From Pseudomonadota bacterium (GTDB lineage Bacteria; Pseudomonadota; Gammaproteobacteria; Burkholderiales; Burkholderiaceae_C): a DNA stretch of 36,851 nt. The notes below the pieces were generated by a model that worked only from the letters and a program-made list of their open reading frames with translations, made no database searches and had not been told where the DNA came from. The stretch spans positions 1-36,851 of the forward strand of contig JABBOE010000023.1 in the NCBI GenBank assembly GCA_019351955.1, written 5' to 3'. Made by a program: the position numbers and the translations under genes. This document shows positions 1-7,623 of the stretch, piece after piece; the stretch's first letter is position 1, and every line of letters starts with the position of its first letter.

Positions 1-294
1 GGGTCGGCCGCGTGGCTTCGACGGGGGCACGGCGTCTGCCGGTGCATCCGCGGCGGGTGTCCGGGTGCCTGGCGCGATCTGTGGGGCGTCGAGCGTCAAG
101 CCGCGTTCGCGCAGGAACTGCTGCAGGGCGGTGCGGGGAACGAGGCGGGCGCGGCCGAGTTTGATCGTGGCCATGCCGGTGCCGTCGCTGAACTCCAGGC
201 GATTCGTCCGGGCGTTGACGGCATTGGCGATGCTCTTCGTGCGACGACGCAAAAGATGGGCGACCTCTGACAAGGTCAAGAAAAGTGGGTCCAT
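1..294 (-). CDS. AlpA/excisionase-like DNA-binding protein, truncated at window edge
   Basis: The reading frame starts at an ATG (294-292) with a good ribosome binding site, AAAGGAG, about seven bases upstream, and stays open to the left edge, so at least 98 residues are present and the C-terminus is missing. The N-terminus (about residues 6-60) reads as a small winged-helix/HTH domain of the AlpA/excisionase type, with the typical start 'LTLSEVAHLLRRRTKSI' and a later 'GRARLVPRTALQQFL' recognition-domain ending. A Pro/Ala-rich linker follows (about residues 70-98). Such proteins act as small regulators or directionality factors in integrative elements. The position on the 3' side of a tRNA gene fits that role. 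The function is inferred from fold-like pattern and context only. Confidence 0.7.
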   Translation of the reverse strand, partial: MDPLFLTLSEVAHLLRRRTKSIANAVNARTNRLEFSDGTGMATIKLGRARLVPRTALQQFLRERGLTLDAPQIAPGTRTPAADAPADAVPPSKPRGRP

Positions 295-355
295 GGGGTG
301 CTCCTTTGAGGTTGGGAACACGCGTGGGATGGGCGCACTGCGCAGGCGGACGCGC

Positions 356-389
356 AAAAAAACCGCCGACGCAGGATCGCGCGGGCGGT
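356..389 (-). terminator. Intrinsic terminator after the unknown leftward gene
   Basis: The stem ACCGCC (362-367) pairs with GGCGGT (384-389). On the minus strand the hairpin runs straight into seven T residues (complement of 356-362). It lies about 20 bases beyond the stop codon of the leftward gene ending at 410, which supports that gene being real. Confidence 0.75.
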
Positions 390-409
390 CGGTGTTGCTC
401 AGATCCGAA

Positions 410-952
410 TCAGATCAAGGCATGCACTGCGGCCCGCGTGGCGCGGGCGACAAAGGGACGTTGTGCGACAAGACGCGGGGTGAGGCAGTCGCTTGGAATG
501 GAGCGCCCGGATGGCGTGGCGGCCTGGATGATGCGACGTGCCGCCAACAGAAGGACGCGTTGGACGAGGTGCTCTATCCAAAGACCGCGCACGATCTGAC
601 TCAACGCTGCCAATAAGGCGGTCAGTGGGGCCATGCGAGTGATGGCCACGTGCGCACTGATGGTCATGAAGGTGCGGGCATTCCCCAAACCGCAGAAGCC
701 TGGGGAATTGAGCGCGCGCGCAAACGACTCTTCCTCGGCCTGGCGTTGTGCCTGTTCGAGAGATGCGTCTTCCCATGCGCGCTGAGCGAGGATCTCCTCC
801 GCATCCTGCTGGATGAGGAGATCCACCGGATCGCAACAGTCTTCAAAGAGGGCTTCGCCGTCGTTCGCCATGCGGTCGATTGTGGCCCCGAATCGATTAA
901 GAAGATGAGCTTTTTTTGGATGGGGAACGTGGCCGCGTTCGGGAGCAGACAT
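410..952 (-). CDS. Unknown protein of a probable integrated element
   Basis: I do not recognise this 180-residue frame. It has no obvious signal peptide. Its middle (about residues 30-80) is strongly acidic and Glu/Gln/Ala-rich and could be helical or coiled coil. Its C-terminal half (about 95-180) is hydrophobic and basic, rich in Ala, Leu and Arg. The start at 952 has no clear ribosome binding site, and an internal Met at codon 28 is an alternative start. Support for a real gene comes from the intrinsic terminator placed just after its stop and from its orientation, shared with the AlpA-like gene and tRNA-Arg. It lies between the tRNA and the AlpA-like gene, where island-specific genes are usual. 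Confidence 0.5.
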   Translation of the reverse strand: MSAPERGHVPHPKKAHLLNRFGATIDRMANDGEALFEDCCDPVDLLIQQDAEEILAQRAWEDASLEQAQRQAEEESFARALNSPGFCGLGNARTFMTISAHVAITRMAPLTALLAALSQIVRGLWIEHLVQRVLLLAARRIIQAATPSGRSIPSDCLTPRLVAQRPFVARATRAAVHALI

Positions 953-1164
953 GTTGCATGTCCGTCGCTGGGACTGGTCTGTTGCGGTGCGGCGCGATCG
1001 CCGCCATTTGCTGAGGCGTGGACCATCGCTTCGAGGCGGTTCTTGCCGATCAAGCGCAGCTCAGTGCTCGCCAGTGGGAATTCCGTGGGAGGAGTGCAAT
1101 GGAAAACGTGGCCGTCAGTGGGAATTGAGTGGGAATGGGCTCCCACAAACGGGCGTTTTGAACG

Positions 1165-1193
1165 AAAAAAAGCCCGACTGGTGAGGTCGGGCT
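1165..1193 (-). terminator. Intrinsic terminator downstream of tRNA-Arg
   Basis: The eight-base stem AGCCCGAC (1171-1178) pairs with GTCGGGCT (1186-1193) around a seven-base loop. Read on the minus strand it is followed by a run of T (complement of 1165-1170). It sits about 35 bases past the 3' end of the minus-strand tRNA, as expected for a tRNA transcription unit. Confidence 0.75.
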
Positions 1194-1228
1194 TGTTCTA
1201 TAAGTTATTGATTTTATAAGTGTTTTTT

Positions 1229-1304
1229 TGGTGCGCCCGGCTGGGATCGAACCAGCGACCCTTGGCTTCGGAGGCCAATACTCTATCCACTGAGCTACGG
1301 GCGC
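1229..1304 (-). tRNA. tRNA-Arg (anticodon CCG)
   Basis: A 76-base cloverleaf reads on the minus strand. The acceptor stem is GCGCCCG paired with CGGGCGC, and the CCA end is encoded (1229-1231 complement). The D-arm carries the usual AGCTCAGTGGATAGAGTA. The anticodon loop CTCCGAA closes on a TTGGC/GCCAA stem, giving anticodon CCG. The T-arm contains GGTTCGATCC. tRNA 3' ends are common integration targets. Here the 3' end faces the left side, where the AlpA-like gene and an unknown gene lie. Confidence 0.95.
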
Positions 1305-1613
1305 ATGACCATGCCTTCACAGGCGGGCGTCCGATGGCCATCTTAACGCTCCGCCAAGATGACCTCTACTTTTCGATGCCGATACTCCAGCCGCTGAGCC
1401 ACGTGTGCATGGGCGAGAGGTGAGGGCCAAGTGCGGGGGACCGGAAGGCAGCGACTGAACCCCACAGGACGCGGCACCTACATCATGACGAACCTCAACC
1501 TCGCAGTCTATCAGGTGCCCTATTCGGGATATCGCGGGTCAACACCAAGCGAAGACCCCATATCATTTGGCGAGTTACACAATCTTGATATTGTTCATTC
1601 CACCGCACTGATC
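1305..1613. other. Gene-free interval between tRNA-Arg and cytochrome c
   Basis: This 309-base stretch should contain the promoters of the leftward tRNA and the rightward cytochrome gene. No convincing -35/-10 pair was identified. Its one visible structure is a decayed tRNA-like block at 1378-1411, listed separately. A longer in-frame extension of the cytochrome frame covers part of it, but the sequence lacks coding character. Confidence 0.6.
1378..1411 (-). repeat. Decayed 5' half of a tRNA-like sequence
   Basis: The 34 bases at 1378-1411 align without gaps to 1274-1307 of tRNA-Arg(CCG): 27 of 34 match. The block covers the 5' acceptor strand, D-arm and start of the anticodon stem, in the same orientation. 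The other half (left of 1378) shows no T-arm or matching acceptor strand. It could be a remnant of a duplicated tRNA or of a different tRNA, or a chance D-arm-like string. Confidence 0.45.
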
Positions 1614-2228
1614 ATGAGCTCACATCAAACAAAAACCTCCAACGAAGGTAGTGATCTTCCGTTTGCGTCGACACTGCGCAAAACGATCATCATTCTTCTT
1701 ATCGGTTTTGCTACCCCCGTCATTGCACTGCTGTTGATTGTGCATTTCATTTCCAACGAGTCGGTGCCCCCCGCCGGTTCGGGCTCGCTGTCCACGGCGG
1801 CCACTGATCAGCGCATCGCACCTGTGGCGCAGATCGCGATCGCATCGAGTTCACAGCCCGCGTCGCAAGCCACCGCCACCTCAAACTCAAGCGTTGCGGC
1901 AACGAGTAGCGCCTCTGCAGCCGGCACAGCTTCGCAGCCATCCAACGGCGGTGCGGCAGCGGGTGCAGTTGCAACCGCCGACGCCGGCAAAAAACTGTAC
2001 GAAAGCACCTGTATAGCCTGTCACGGCGCCGGCATCGCGGGCGCGCCGAAATTCGGCGACAAGACCGATTGGGGACCAATCATTGCCCAAGGAATGCCCA
2101 CCCTCTATGATCGGGCCATCCATGGCTACACAGGCAAACGCGGAATGATGCCTCCTAAAGGTGGGAGTACCGCAAGCGACGCAGACGTCAAGGCAGCGGT
2201 CGATTACATGGTTGCCCAATCAAAGTGA
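1614..2228 (+). CDS. Membrane-anchored cytochrome c5-type protein
   Basis: This is a 204-residue single-haem class I cytochrome c, expected to carry electrons at the periplasmic face of the inner membrane. Residues 24-46 form one transmembrane anchor. A long Ala/Ser/Thr-rich flexible linker follows (about 50-122). The haem domain occupies 122-204, with CIACH at 133-137 binding haem and a Met-Met pair at 178-179 (RGMMPPKGG) supplying the axial Met. This anchor-linker-haem layout is common for the cytochrome c5 family in Burkholderiales. The ATG at 1614 was chosen because the anchor starts 23 residues later; the frame stays open to 1431 but upstream residues do not look like protein. A terminator follows at 2302, so it is probably a single-gene unit. 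The redox partner is not evident. Confidence 0.88.
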   Translation: MSSHQTKTSNEGSDLPFASTLRKTIIILLIGFATPVIALLLIVHFISNESVPPAGSGSLSTAATDQRIAPVAQIAIASSSQPASQATATSNSSVAATSSASAAGTASQPSNGGAAAGAVATADAGKKLYESTCIACHGAGIAGAPKFGDKTDWGPIIAQGMPTLYDRAIHGYTGKRGMMPPKGGSTASDADVKAAVDYMVAQSK

Positions 2229-2301
2229 GCCGTGCGTGGCGAACCGGCGTCTGGACAACTCAGACGCGCCTGGTCTCTCCGGCCACACAATTCCACCGGA
2301 T

Positions 2302-2323
2302 CCCGCCACGTGCGGGTTTTTTT
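2302..2323 (+). terminator. Intrinsic terminator after the cytochrome gene
   Basis: The stem CCCGC (2302-2306) pairs with GCGGG (2312-2316) around a five-base loop and is followed by seven T residues (2317-2323). It separates the rightward cytochrome gene from the convergent leftward operon ending at 2341. Confidence 0.85.
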
Positions 2324-2340
2324 CGGTGTTCCCTGGTTGG

Positions 2341-2937
2341 CTAACTGGGAAAGCGCAAAATGGATGACGGCTGCACTTGAAACCTTAGTCGGTGCTGCAG
2401 CTCCTCACTCCGCAAGGTTTCGAGCACCATGGTTGGCACCCCAGGCAGGCTCAGGAATTGAAGCGACTCGTCAAGCCACGGCGTGAGAAGGGGCACGTCA
2501 AGGCTGTGCAATACGCCGGGGCCCGCGCTGGTGGCAAGAAATAGGCGGCCCAGCTCATCAACATATCCAGCATGTGGTTTGCAGGCTTGCCCTGTCTGTG
2601 TGGTCCACATCAGGTCTTCTGGCGAGTCCGCGTTGACCTGCAGACGCAGCACGAGCGGCGCCGCTTCAAGGTCGACATAGACCCGCTGTGGCCCATTCTG
2701 GAAGAACCAGTAGCCTTGCGCGTCTGCGGCGTAGTTGCGCTGAATGAAGCCAATCAGCTTCGAGTTCTGCACCCTGCTTGCGCCAGTCTTGTCAAGACGA
2801 CCATGTGGCAAGCGCGGCCATGGATGCACTTCGGCATCGCGTATCCACCAGTCGCCGCGAGCGTCCAGTGCCAGCCAGCCTGTGCAGGCAGGCACGTCCG
2901 GCCACCGCTTTAATCCCTGCAGAACGAGATCGTCCAT
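2341..2937 (-). CDS. Conserved protein of unknown function (198 aa)
   Basis: The 198-residue product resembles a conserved betaproteobacterial family of unknown role, whose members start with a short helical segment followed by 'W-P-x-V-P-x-C-x-G-W-L-x-L-D-x-R-G'. Visible features are 'VPACTGWLALDARGDW' near residue 15, 'FIQRNYAADAQGYWFFQNG' in the middle and many aromatic residues. There is no signal peptide or transmembrane segment, so it is probably cytoplasmic. The ATG at 2937 lies one base after the stop of the YheT-like hydrolase gene, so translation is very likely coupled. A longer in-frame extension overlaps the hydrolase gene and is rejected. The biochemical function is unknown. Confidence 0.75.
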   Translation of the reverse strand: MDDLVLQGLKRWPDVPACTGWLALDARGDWWIRDAEVHPWPRLPHGRLDKTGASRVQNSKLIGFIQRNYAADAQGYWFFQNGPQRVYVDLEAAPLVLRLQVNADSPEDLMWTTQTGQACKPHAGYVDELGRLFLATSAGPGVLHSLDVPLLTPWLDESLQFLSLPGVPTMVLETLRSEELQHRLRFQVQPSSILRFPS

Positions 2938-2938
2938 C

Positions 2939-3964
2939 TCACAGCCCGTGAGCGAAAAACTGCAGTATGCGCTGCGGTAGCCAGTCGAGCACCCCAGGCG
3001 GACCTCCTCTGGCAAAGCCGACATGCCCACCCTCCTCCGGCTGCTCCAGCCATACACCGGGCGCGATTTCACCGGCTGCAGGCAAGGCGCTGGCTGGAAG
3101 AAACGGATCATTTCGCGCGTTGATGAGCAGTGTCGGTACACGGATACGCGCCAGGTGCGGTTTGGCTGAAGCCCGCCGCCAGTAGTCATCGGTATCACGA
3201 AATCCATGCACGGGCGCGGTAAACGCATTATCGAAAGCGCGAAGGTCTTGTGCCGCCGCGATGGCGCGAGCGTCCGCCAATCCTGGGTACCTGTGCACCA
3301 TCCCGATCGCCTTGGGCTTGAGCGTGCGCAGGAACATGCGCGTGTAGACCAAGCGGTTAAACCCGCACGAGATCGCTGCGCCGCCAGCAGCCAGATCAAT
3401 AGGCGCGCTCACACTGACCAAGGATTGAACGACGCCCCTCGCCGCATGACCCGCCTCCTCCGCCCATCGCAGAAGCGCATTGCCACCGAGTGAAACACCG
3501 ATCGCCTGCAGGGCACCGCTGTGGGTTGCGCAAAAGCGCCGCAAGATCCAGTCGACCTCAGGCCAATCCCCCGAATGGTAGGCGCGCGGCGCACGGTTCG
3601 GCTCACCTGAGCAACCCCGGAAATGCGGCACAGCGATACTCCATCCCGCTCGCATGCAAGCATGGGCTACCGCTTGTGCGTAGTGACTTCGCGACGAGCC
3701 TTCCAATCCATGGAACAGCACGACCAGTGGCGCAGTACCGCGCCTCTCAACGGAGATGCGGTCAACGTCGACGAAATCACCATCAGGGGTGTCCCATCGT
3801 TCCCGCTCCCACCTCAAAGGCCGCACCGCAGTTGCCGGACGGGAAAAAAGCGCCGGCCAGATGGTTTGCGCATGCGCCCCGGGAAGCCACCGCGGTGCGA
3901 CGTATAACGCGTCGCTTCGCTGCAAAATGAGGTCGCGCCCCAGACCCACAGGGCCATCACCCAT
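2939..3964 (-). CDS. YheT-family alpha/beta hydrolase
   Basis: This 341-residue protein matches the YheT/Abhydro_lipase-like hydrolase family in length and motif order. The oxyanion HG lies at 85-86 (FHGLEGS), the nucleophile elbow GVSLGG at 156-161 with Ser158, the acid Asp286 in 'NARNDPF', and the general base His314 in 'GGHVGF'. The N-terminal 'PRWLPGAHAQTIWPAL' is typical of the family. The substrate of this family is not firmly known; carboxylester hydrolysis is the general expectation. It is the third gene of a leftward operon after purU and an NTF2-like gene; only 13 bases separate it from the latter, and it runs directly into the unknown gene at 2937. Confidence 0.88.
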   Translation of the reverse strand: MGDGPVGLGRDLILQRSDALYVAPRWLPGAHAQTIWPALFSRPATAVRPLRWERERWDTPDGDFVDVDRISVERRGTAPLVVLFHGLEGSSRSHYAQAVAHACMRAGWSIAVPHFRGCSGEPNRAPRAYHSGDWPEVDWILRRFCATHSGALQAIGVSLGGNALLRWAEEAGHAARGVVQSLVSVSAPIDLAAGGAAISCGFNRLVYTRMFLRTLKPKAIGMVHRYPGLADARAIAAAQDLRAFDNAFTAPVHGFRDTDDYWRRASAKPHLARIRVPTLLINARNDPFLPASALPAAGEIAPGVWLEQPEEGGHVGFARGGPPGVLDWLPQRILQFFAHGL

Positions 3965-3977
3965 ACTGCCTGGTCCC

Positions 3978-4430
3978 TCAGTGCAAGCGCTCGGGCATGG
4001 TCATGACTTCCGCCACCTCATGCGCCGTCGCAGGACTTGCATGGTGGAGCACCATACGCCACCCGTCAGGCGTCTTGGTGTAGGCATTGGTTGCCAAAAC
4101 GAATGCAAACTGCTGCTCGCCGGGCTGACTCTGCATCACCACCCGTTCCACCACGTTGTGCACTGCGCATCCCAAGGAAACCGAACGCAGTACGCGCTCC
4201 GGGACAATGCGCAACGCGCCCCCTGCAAGCAGTTGCTCGAAACTCGAGCGAATCGCTGCAGCACCGACGATTCGCGGTCCGCCGGGATGAACGCAGACCA
4301 GATCGTCATCATCGGCCCAAACCTGCATGAGCGCGTCCACGTCCGCCGCCTGCAGGGCTTCGTAAAAAGCTGCCTCGGCTGCCTCGGCAGAGCTTTGCAA
4401 ACTGGCGCGCGGTGCGGAAGGACGTGGCAT
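3978..4430 (-). CDS. NTF2-like (SnoaL/DUF4440-type) protein
   Basis: The 150-residue product has the cone-shaped NTF2-like pattern: an N-terminal helix rich in Ala/Glu ('AEAAFYEALQAADVDALMQVW', about residues 13-33), an acidic turn 'DDDDLVCVHPGG' and beta strands ending in 'AYTKTPDGWRMVLHHASP' near residue 125-142. This matches small ketosteroid-isomerase-like proteins of the SnoaL_3/DUF4440 type. Their ligands vary, so no reaction is assigned. The ATG at 4430 was chosen because an earlier in-frame Met would overlap purU and its residues do not fit the fold. It lies 64 bases after purU and 13 before the hydrolase gene, in one leftward operon. Confidence 0.78.
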   Translation of the reverse strand: MPRPSAPRASLQSSAEAAEAAFYEALQAADVDALMQVWADDDDLVCVHPGGPRIVGAAAIRSSFEQLLAGGALRIVPERVLRSVSLGCAVHNVVERVVMQSQPGEQQFAFVLATNAYTKTPDGWRMVLHHASPATAHEVAEVMTMPERLH

Positions 4431-4494
4431 GAAGGGATCCGGTTGTTGCGGTTGGTGGCTAGATGCGAATTCGTGCTGCGATCCGCTTATTGAC

Positions 4495-5370
4495 TTATTG
4501 GAACACCACGGTCTTGTGTCCGTTGAGCAGGATGCGCCGCTCAACATGCCAGCGGACTGCGCGGGCAAGCACCTGGTTCTCCACGTCCTGCCCTGCTGCC
4601 GTCAAGGCCTCAATGCTTTGGCTGTGATCCACCCGCACCACATCTTGCTCAATGATGGGGCCTTCGTCCAGTTCCGCTGTCACATAATGGGCCGTGGCAC
4701 CAATGAGCTTCACCCCGCGATCATGCGCCTGCGCATAGGGCCGTGCCCCCTTGAAACTCGGCAGGAACGAATGGTGGATGTTAATTGCGCAGCCATTGAA
4801 GGCTGCGCAAAATTCCGGGCTCAGGATTTGCATGTAACGCGCCAGCACCAACAGATCGACATGCTGTTCGCGCACCAGCGCTTCGATATGCAATTCCTGA
4901 GCGCGCTTCGCTGACTTATCCGGCTTTGGCGGTAGCGCTGCATGGTGGAAAGGCACACCGTAGTGGTCCGCCAATCCTGCACAGTCAGGGTGGTTGGAGA
5001 CGACACCCACAACATCCATCGGCAGCTGGCCCGCACGCCAACGAAACAGCAGATCATTAAGGCAATGGGCTTGGCGGCTTACGGCGATCAGCACCCGCGC
5101 TCGGCGGGCAACAGCGTGGATTGCCGCGTGCATTGCAAAGCGCTGGCGCAGGTCGCCAAAGAGCAGGTCCAATTTGTCGGGTCCGTCCAAATGCGGCGGC
5201 GCGGCAAAGTGCACCCGCATGAAAAAAAGACGCGTCCCTGGGTCGCCAAACTGTTGTGAATCCAGGATGTTGCAACCAGCCTGGTACAGCAACCCTGACA
5301 CCGAATAGACGATGCCTTTGGTGTCAGCACAAGACAAGGTCAGCACGTAGTCATTGACAGGCGTAGTCAT
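4495..5370 (-). CDS. purU: Formyltetrahydrofolate deformylase
   Basis: PurU hydrolyses 10-formyl-tetrahydrofolate to formate and tetrahydrofolate, balancing one-carbon pools and supplying formate for purine synthesis. The 291-residue product has an N-terminal ACT regulatory domain (about residues 8-90, starting 'VLTLSCADTKGIV') and a C-terminal formyl-transferase-type hydrolase domain (about 95-290). The catalytic region shows 'INIHHSFLPSFKGARPY', with Asn and His of the active site, and the later acid in 'EQDVVRVDH'. The ATG at 5370 gives the usual N-terminus; an upstream ATG at 5409 would add 13 atypical residues. An IS110-type remnant begins within roughly 60-170 bases upstream, which may have replaced or altered the native promoter. 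Confidence 0.94.
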   Translation of the reverse strand: MTTPVNDYVLTLSCADTKGIVYSVSGLLYQAGCNILDSQQFGDPGTRLFFMRVHFAAPPHLDGPDKLDLLFGDLRQRFAMHAAIHAVARRARVLIAVSRQAHCLNDLLFRWRAGQLPMDVVGVVSNHPDCAGLADHYGVPFHHAALPPKPDKSAKRAQELHIEALVREQHVDLLVLARYMQILSPEFCAAFNGCAINIHHSFLPSFKGARPYAQAHDRGVKLIGATAHYVTAELDEGPIIEQDVVRVDHSQSIEALTAAGQDVENQVLARAVRWHVERRILLNGHKTVVFQ

Positions 5371-5429
5371 GTTCGCATCAATCCCGCCCGACGTCAGGGC
5401 CATCGTCATTCATGCGAAGGATTTTAGAC

Positions 5430-6900
5430 ATCATGGTCGCCGCCCCGCGAGGGCAGGTGGCCGGTCTCCAACATCGTAGGTTGCGCGCCGAGGCGCGTAG
5501 AGCTACATGCTGTGGCACGGGCCATCAGCAAACAGGAGACCGACCATGGAAAAGGGTACCAAGATTTATGTGGGTTTGGACGTGCACAAGGACAGCATCA
5601 CCGTGGCTGTGGCCGAGCCTGGGCGAGACAAGGCTCGCTTGGTGGGCAAGGTCGCGCATGACGTTCCGAAACTGTTGAAGGTTCTGGCCAAGCTGGGCAC
5701 GGTCGATGGGCTGCACATCGTCTACGAGGCTGGTCCGACAGGCTATGGGTGGCAGCGGGCATTGGCTGCGAGGGGCTATACGTGCGAGGTCATTGCGCCA
5801 TCGAAGATGCCTCGGCAGCCGGGGCAGCGGGTCAAGACCGACGCCCGCGACAGCCTCAATCTGGCCGAGCACTCGCGCGCCGGGATGCAGACGCCAGTGT
5901 GGATTCCCGATCCACAAGACGAGGCGATCCGCGATCTGTCCCGGGCGCGCGAAGACGCTGTCCACCACCGTGGGCAGGCGCGTCAACAGCTCAAGGGCTT
6001 CCTGCTGCGTCACGACCGTCGTTATGGCGGGAAGACCTCCTGGTGCCTTGCACACGATGCGTGGCTGGCCAGGCAAAGCTTCGAGTCGCCCGCCACGCAG
6101 ACGGCCTTCACCGAGTCCTGGCAAGCGGTGAAAGCGGCCGACGAACGTGTGGCGCGGTTGACGAAAGCGCTGCAGGAGTCGATCACCGATTGGCGCTTCG
6201 AGCCGGTGGTCGAAGCCCTGCAGGCGTTGCGTGGGGTGGCTGCGGTCACCGCGATCGGCTTGGTCGCGGAAATCGGTGACCTGAGCCGCTTTGAGCACCC
6301 GCGCAAGCTCATGGGCTACCTGGGCCTGGTGCCCTCGGAGCACTCCAGCGGTGAGCGCACGAGCCGCGGCAGCATCACCTAGACGGGCAACACGCATGCG
6401 CGCAGGCTGCTGGTCGAGGCGGCCTGGAACTACCGCTTCCAGGCCAGGGTCGGCAAGGAGATCCACGCGCGCCAGCACGGCCTGTCCGAGGCGATTCGTA
6501 CGATGGCCTGGAAGGCGCAGTTGCGGCTGAGCGGCCGCAACTGCCGCGCTGCACAAGCGCGGCATTCAGGCCAACAAGGTCTGCGTGGCCGTAGCGCGCG
6601 AACTGGCCGGCTTCGTGTGAGCCATCGGCACCCACGCACAACGCCAAAAGCCCACACCATGAGCATCGGCCCCGGATCGATTGGGCGATGCCACACGAGC
6701 AACGACAGGGCAACCCTCGACGCTCCGACCAGGGCACCGCAAGGCTGATCCCCGACTTTAGAGCGAGGCAGGCCCACGACGAATCGATGAAATGCTGGTA
6801 ACCAATCCGCGGATATGAGTCTGATTCATCGTCGCTGCAACGCTCGTGTCGCATCACCCGATCGATCCTCAAACCCCTCACCGGCCATCCACCATGCTTG
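5430..6900. mobile_element. Remnant of an IS110-family insertion sequence (ends approximate)
   Basis: The element is defined by the degraded transposase gene at 5546-6662. IS110-family elements often lack terminal inverted repeats, so the ends cannot be fixed from this single copy; the limits given are rough. The 3' flank (about 6663-6870) has no gene and includes an imperfect inverted pair around 6777-6835, 'CGACGAATCGATGAA' against 'TGATTCATCGTCG', which could be part of the element's subterminal region. The insertion lies between the start of purU and the pseudogene at 7208. Confidence 0.6.
5546..6662 (+). pseudogene. IS110-family transposase, degraded
   Basis: The gene starts at ATG 5546, with AGGAG about seven bases upstream. 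The N-terminal DEDD domain is intact: Asp in 'YVGLDVHKDS', Glu in 'YEAGPTGYGW', and two Asp in 'KTDARDS'. The C-terminal Transposase_20 domain begins around 'LRGVAAVTAIGLVAEIGD'. Three lesions are visible. A TAG at 6380-6382 replaces the Lys/Asn-type codon expected in 'SIT-K-TGN'. A one-base shift near 6537-6545 moves the reading to the frame 'ALHKRGIQANKVCVAVARELAGFV'. A TGA at 6618-6620 sits where Trp is expected, and reading on reaches a stop at 6660-6662. The transposase is therefore almost certainly inactive. Confidence 0.85.
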
Positions 6901-7207
6901 CGCGCGATTGACAGCGGCGACCATATGAGGAGCATGCCCGCCGACACGCCGTTTCCCCTGGTTCCAAGGTCGCATCGGTTCGAAGCCGCGCCAGGAGCCC
7001 CCCGGGCGGAGCAGCTTGGCTGGTTACGCGGATCCCATCGGCAGCCCGAGACCGCCCTCGAAAGATCCCTGCCGCTTCCTTGCGAGGAACAACCTCTGCA
7101 GCAAGCGGATCCAATCGCACGGGTCAGAGCAATGTTGCGCCCCAGCGAACGAGCAACCGCGCAGCGCGAGTGCCTTGGCATCGATCTTCAGACACAAGGA
7201 GTCAGTC
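6663..7207. other. Gene-free interval after the IS remnant
   Basis: This 545-base stretch probably holds the 3' part of the IS remnant on its left and the leader of the secreted-protein pseudogene on its right. Frames crossing it show no recognisable protein. A ribosome binding site AAGGAG at 7196-7201 belongs to the pseudogene at 7208. I see nothing else that can be supported. Confidence 0.55.
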
Positions 7208-7602
7208 ATGCCCTATACACAGGCATTGCTGAAAACTGCTGCGGTTCTCGCCACAGCGGGTGCCCTTCCTTTATTCGCCGTGGCCGCAAAACCGGTCCAT
7301 ACCTGAGGCCCGATCCCCATCCAGTACCTTTGCCGGGGAGTTGGCGAGGGCTCACGACAACAACTCCTGGCCCAAGCGCCACACTTCAATCTTGGCTTTT
7401 GGATGGTCAAGGGGCCACGCAGGGCATATCTCGCGGACGTTCCGGTCACCATCAAAAAAGGCAACCAAATTGTGGCCCAATTCACTCCCTGTGCTACCTC
7501 AAGGTCCCCGCTGGAACCTACACAATCGAGGGGCGGCATGACGGGCAGGTGCGAGCAATCAAGGTGCGCACCGGGAGCAAGGCCTACTATCTGCGGTGGT
7601 AG
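7208..7602 (+). pseudogene. Frameshifted small secreted protein
   Basis: A good ribosome binding site (AAGGAG, 7196-7201) precedes ATG 7208. The first 32 codons make a clear Sec signal peptide ending 'LFAVAAKP', then a TGA stops the frame at 7304-7306. Protein-like sequence resumes in another frame at about 7334-7500, with 'GVGEGSRQQLLAQAPHFNL' and 'AYLADVPVTIKKGNQIVAQF'. It then moves to a third frame up to the TAG at 7600-7602, with 'VPAGTYTIEGRHDGQVRAIK' and a Tyr-Leu-Arg-Trp end. Joined together they form a periplasmic beta-sandwich protein of about 130 residues like those with a carboxypeptidase-regulatory-type fold. At least two frameshifts make it a pseudogene. Confidence 0.75.
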
Positions 7603-7623
7603 ACGAGGATGACCAGCCAGCAT

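Noticed and set aside
2341-3399. Long 352-codon minus-strand frame
   Set aside because: Its upstream half lies inside the YheT-like hydrolase gene in another frame and reads as shadow; only the part from ATG 2937 looks like protein.
5525-6565. 346-codon minus-strand frame across the transposase
   Set aside because: It is antisense to the IS110 transposase frame, is rich in Arg/Leu/Gln and has no motif; the plus-strand frame has clear DEDD residues.
6898-7602. 234-codon plus-strand frame
   Set aside because: Only its last 36 codons are protein-like, and these belong to the frameshifted secreted-protein pseudogene.
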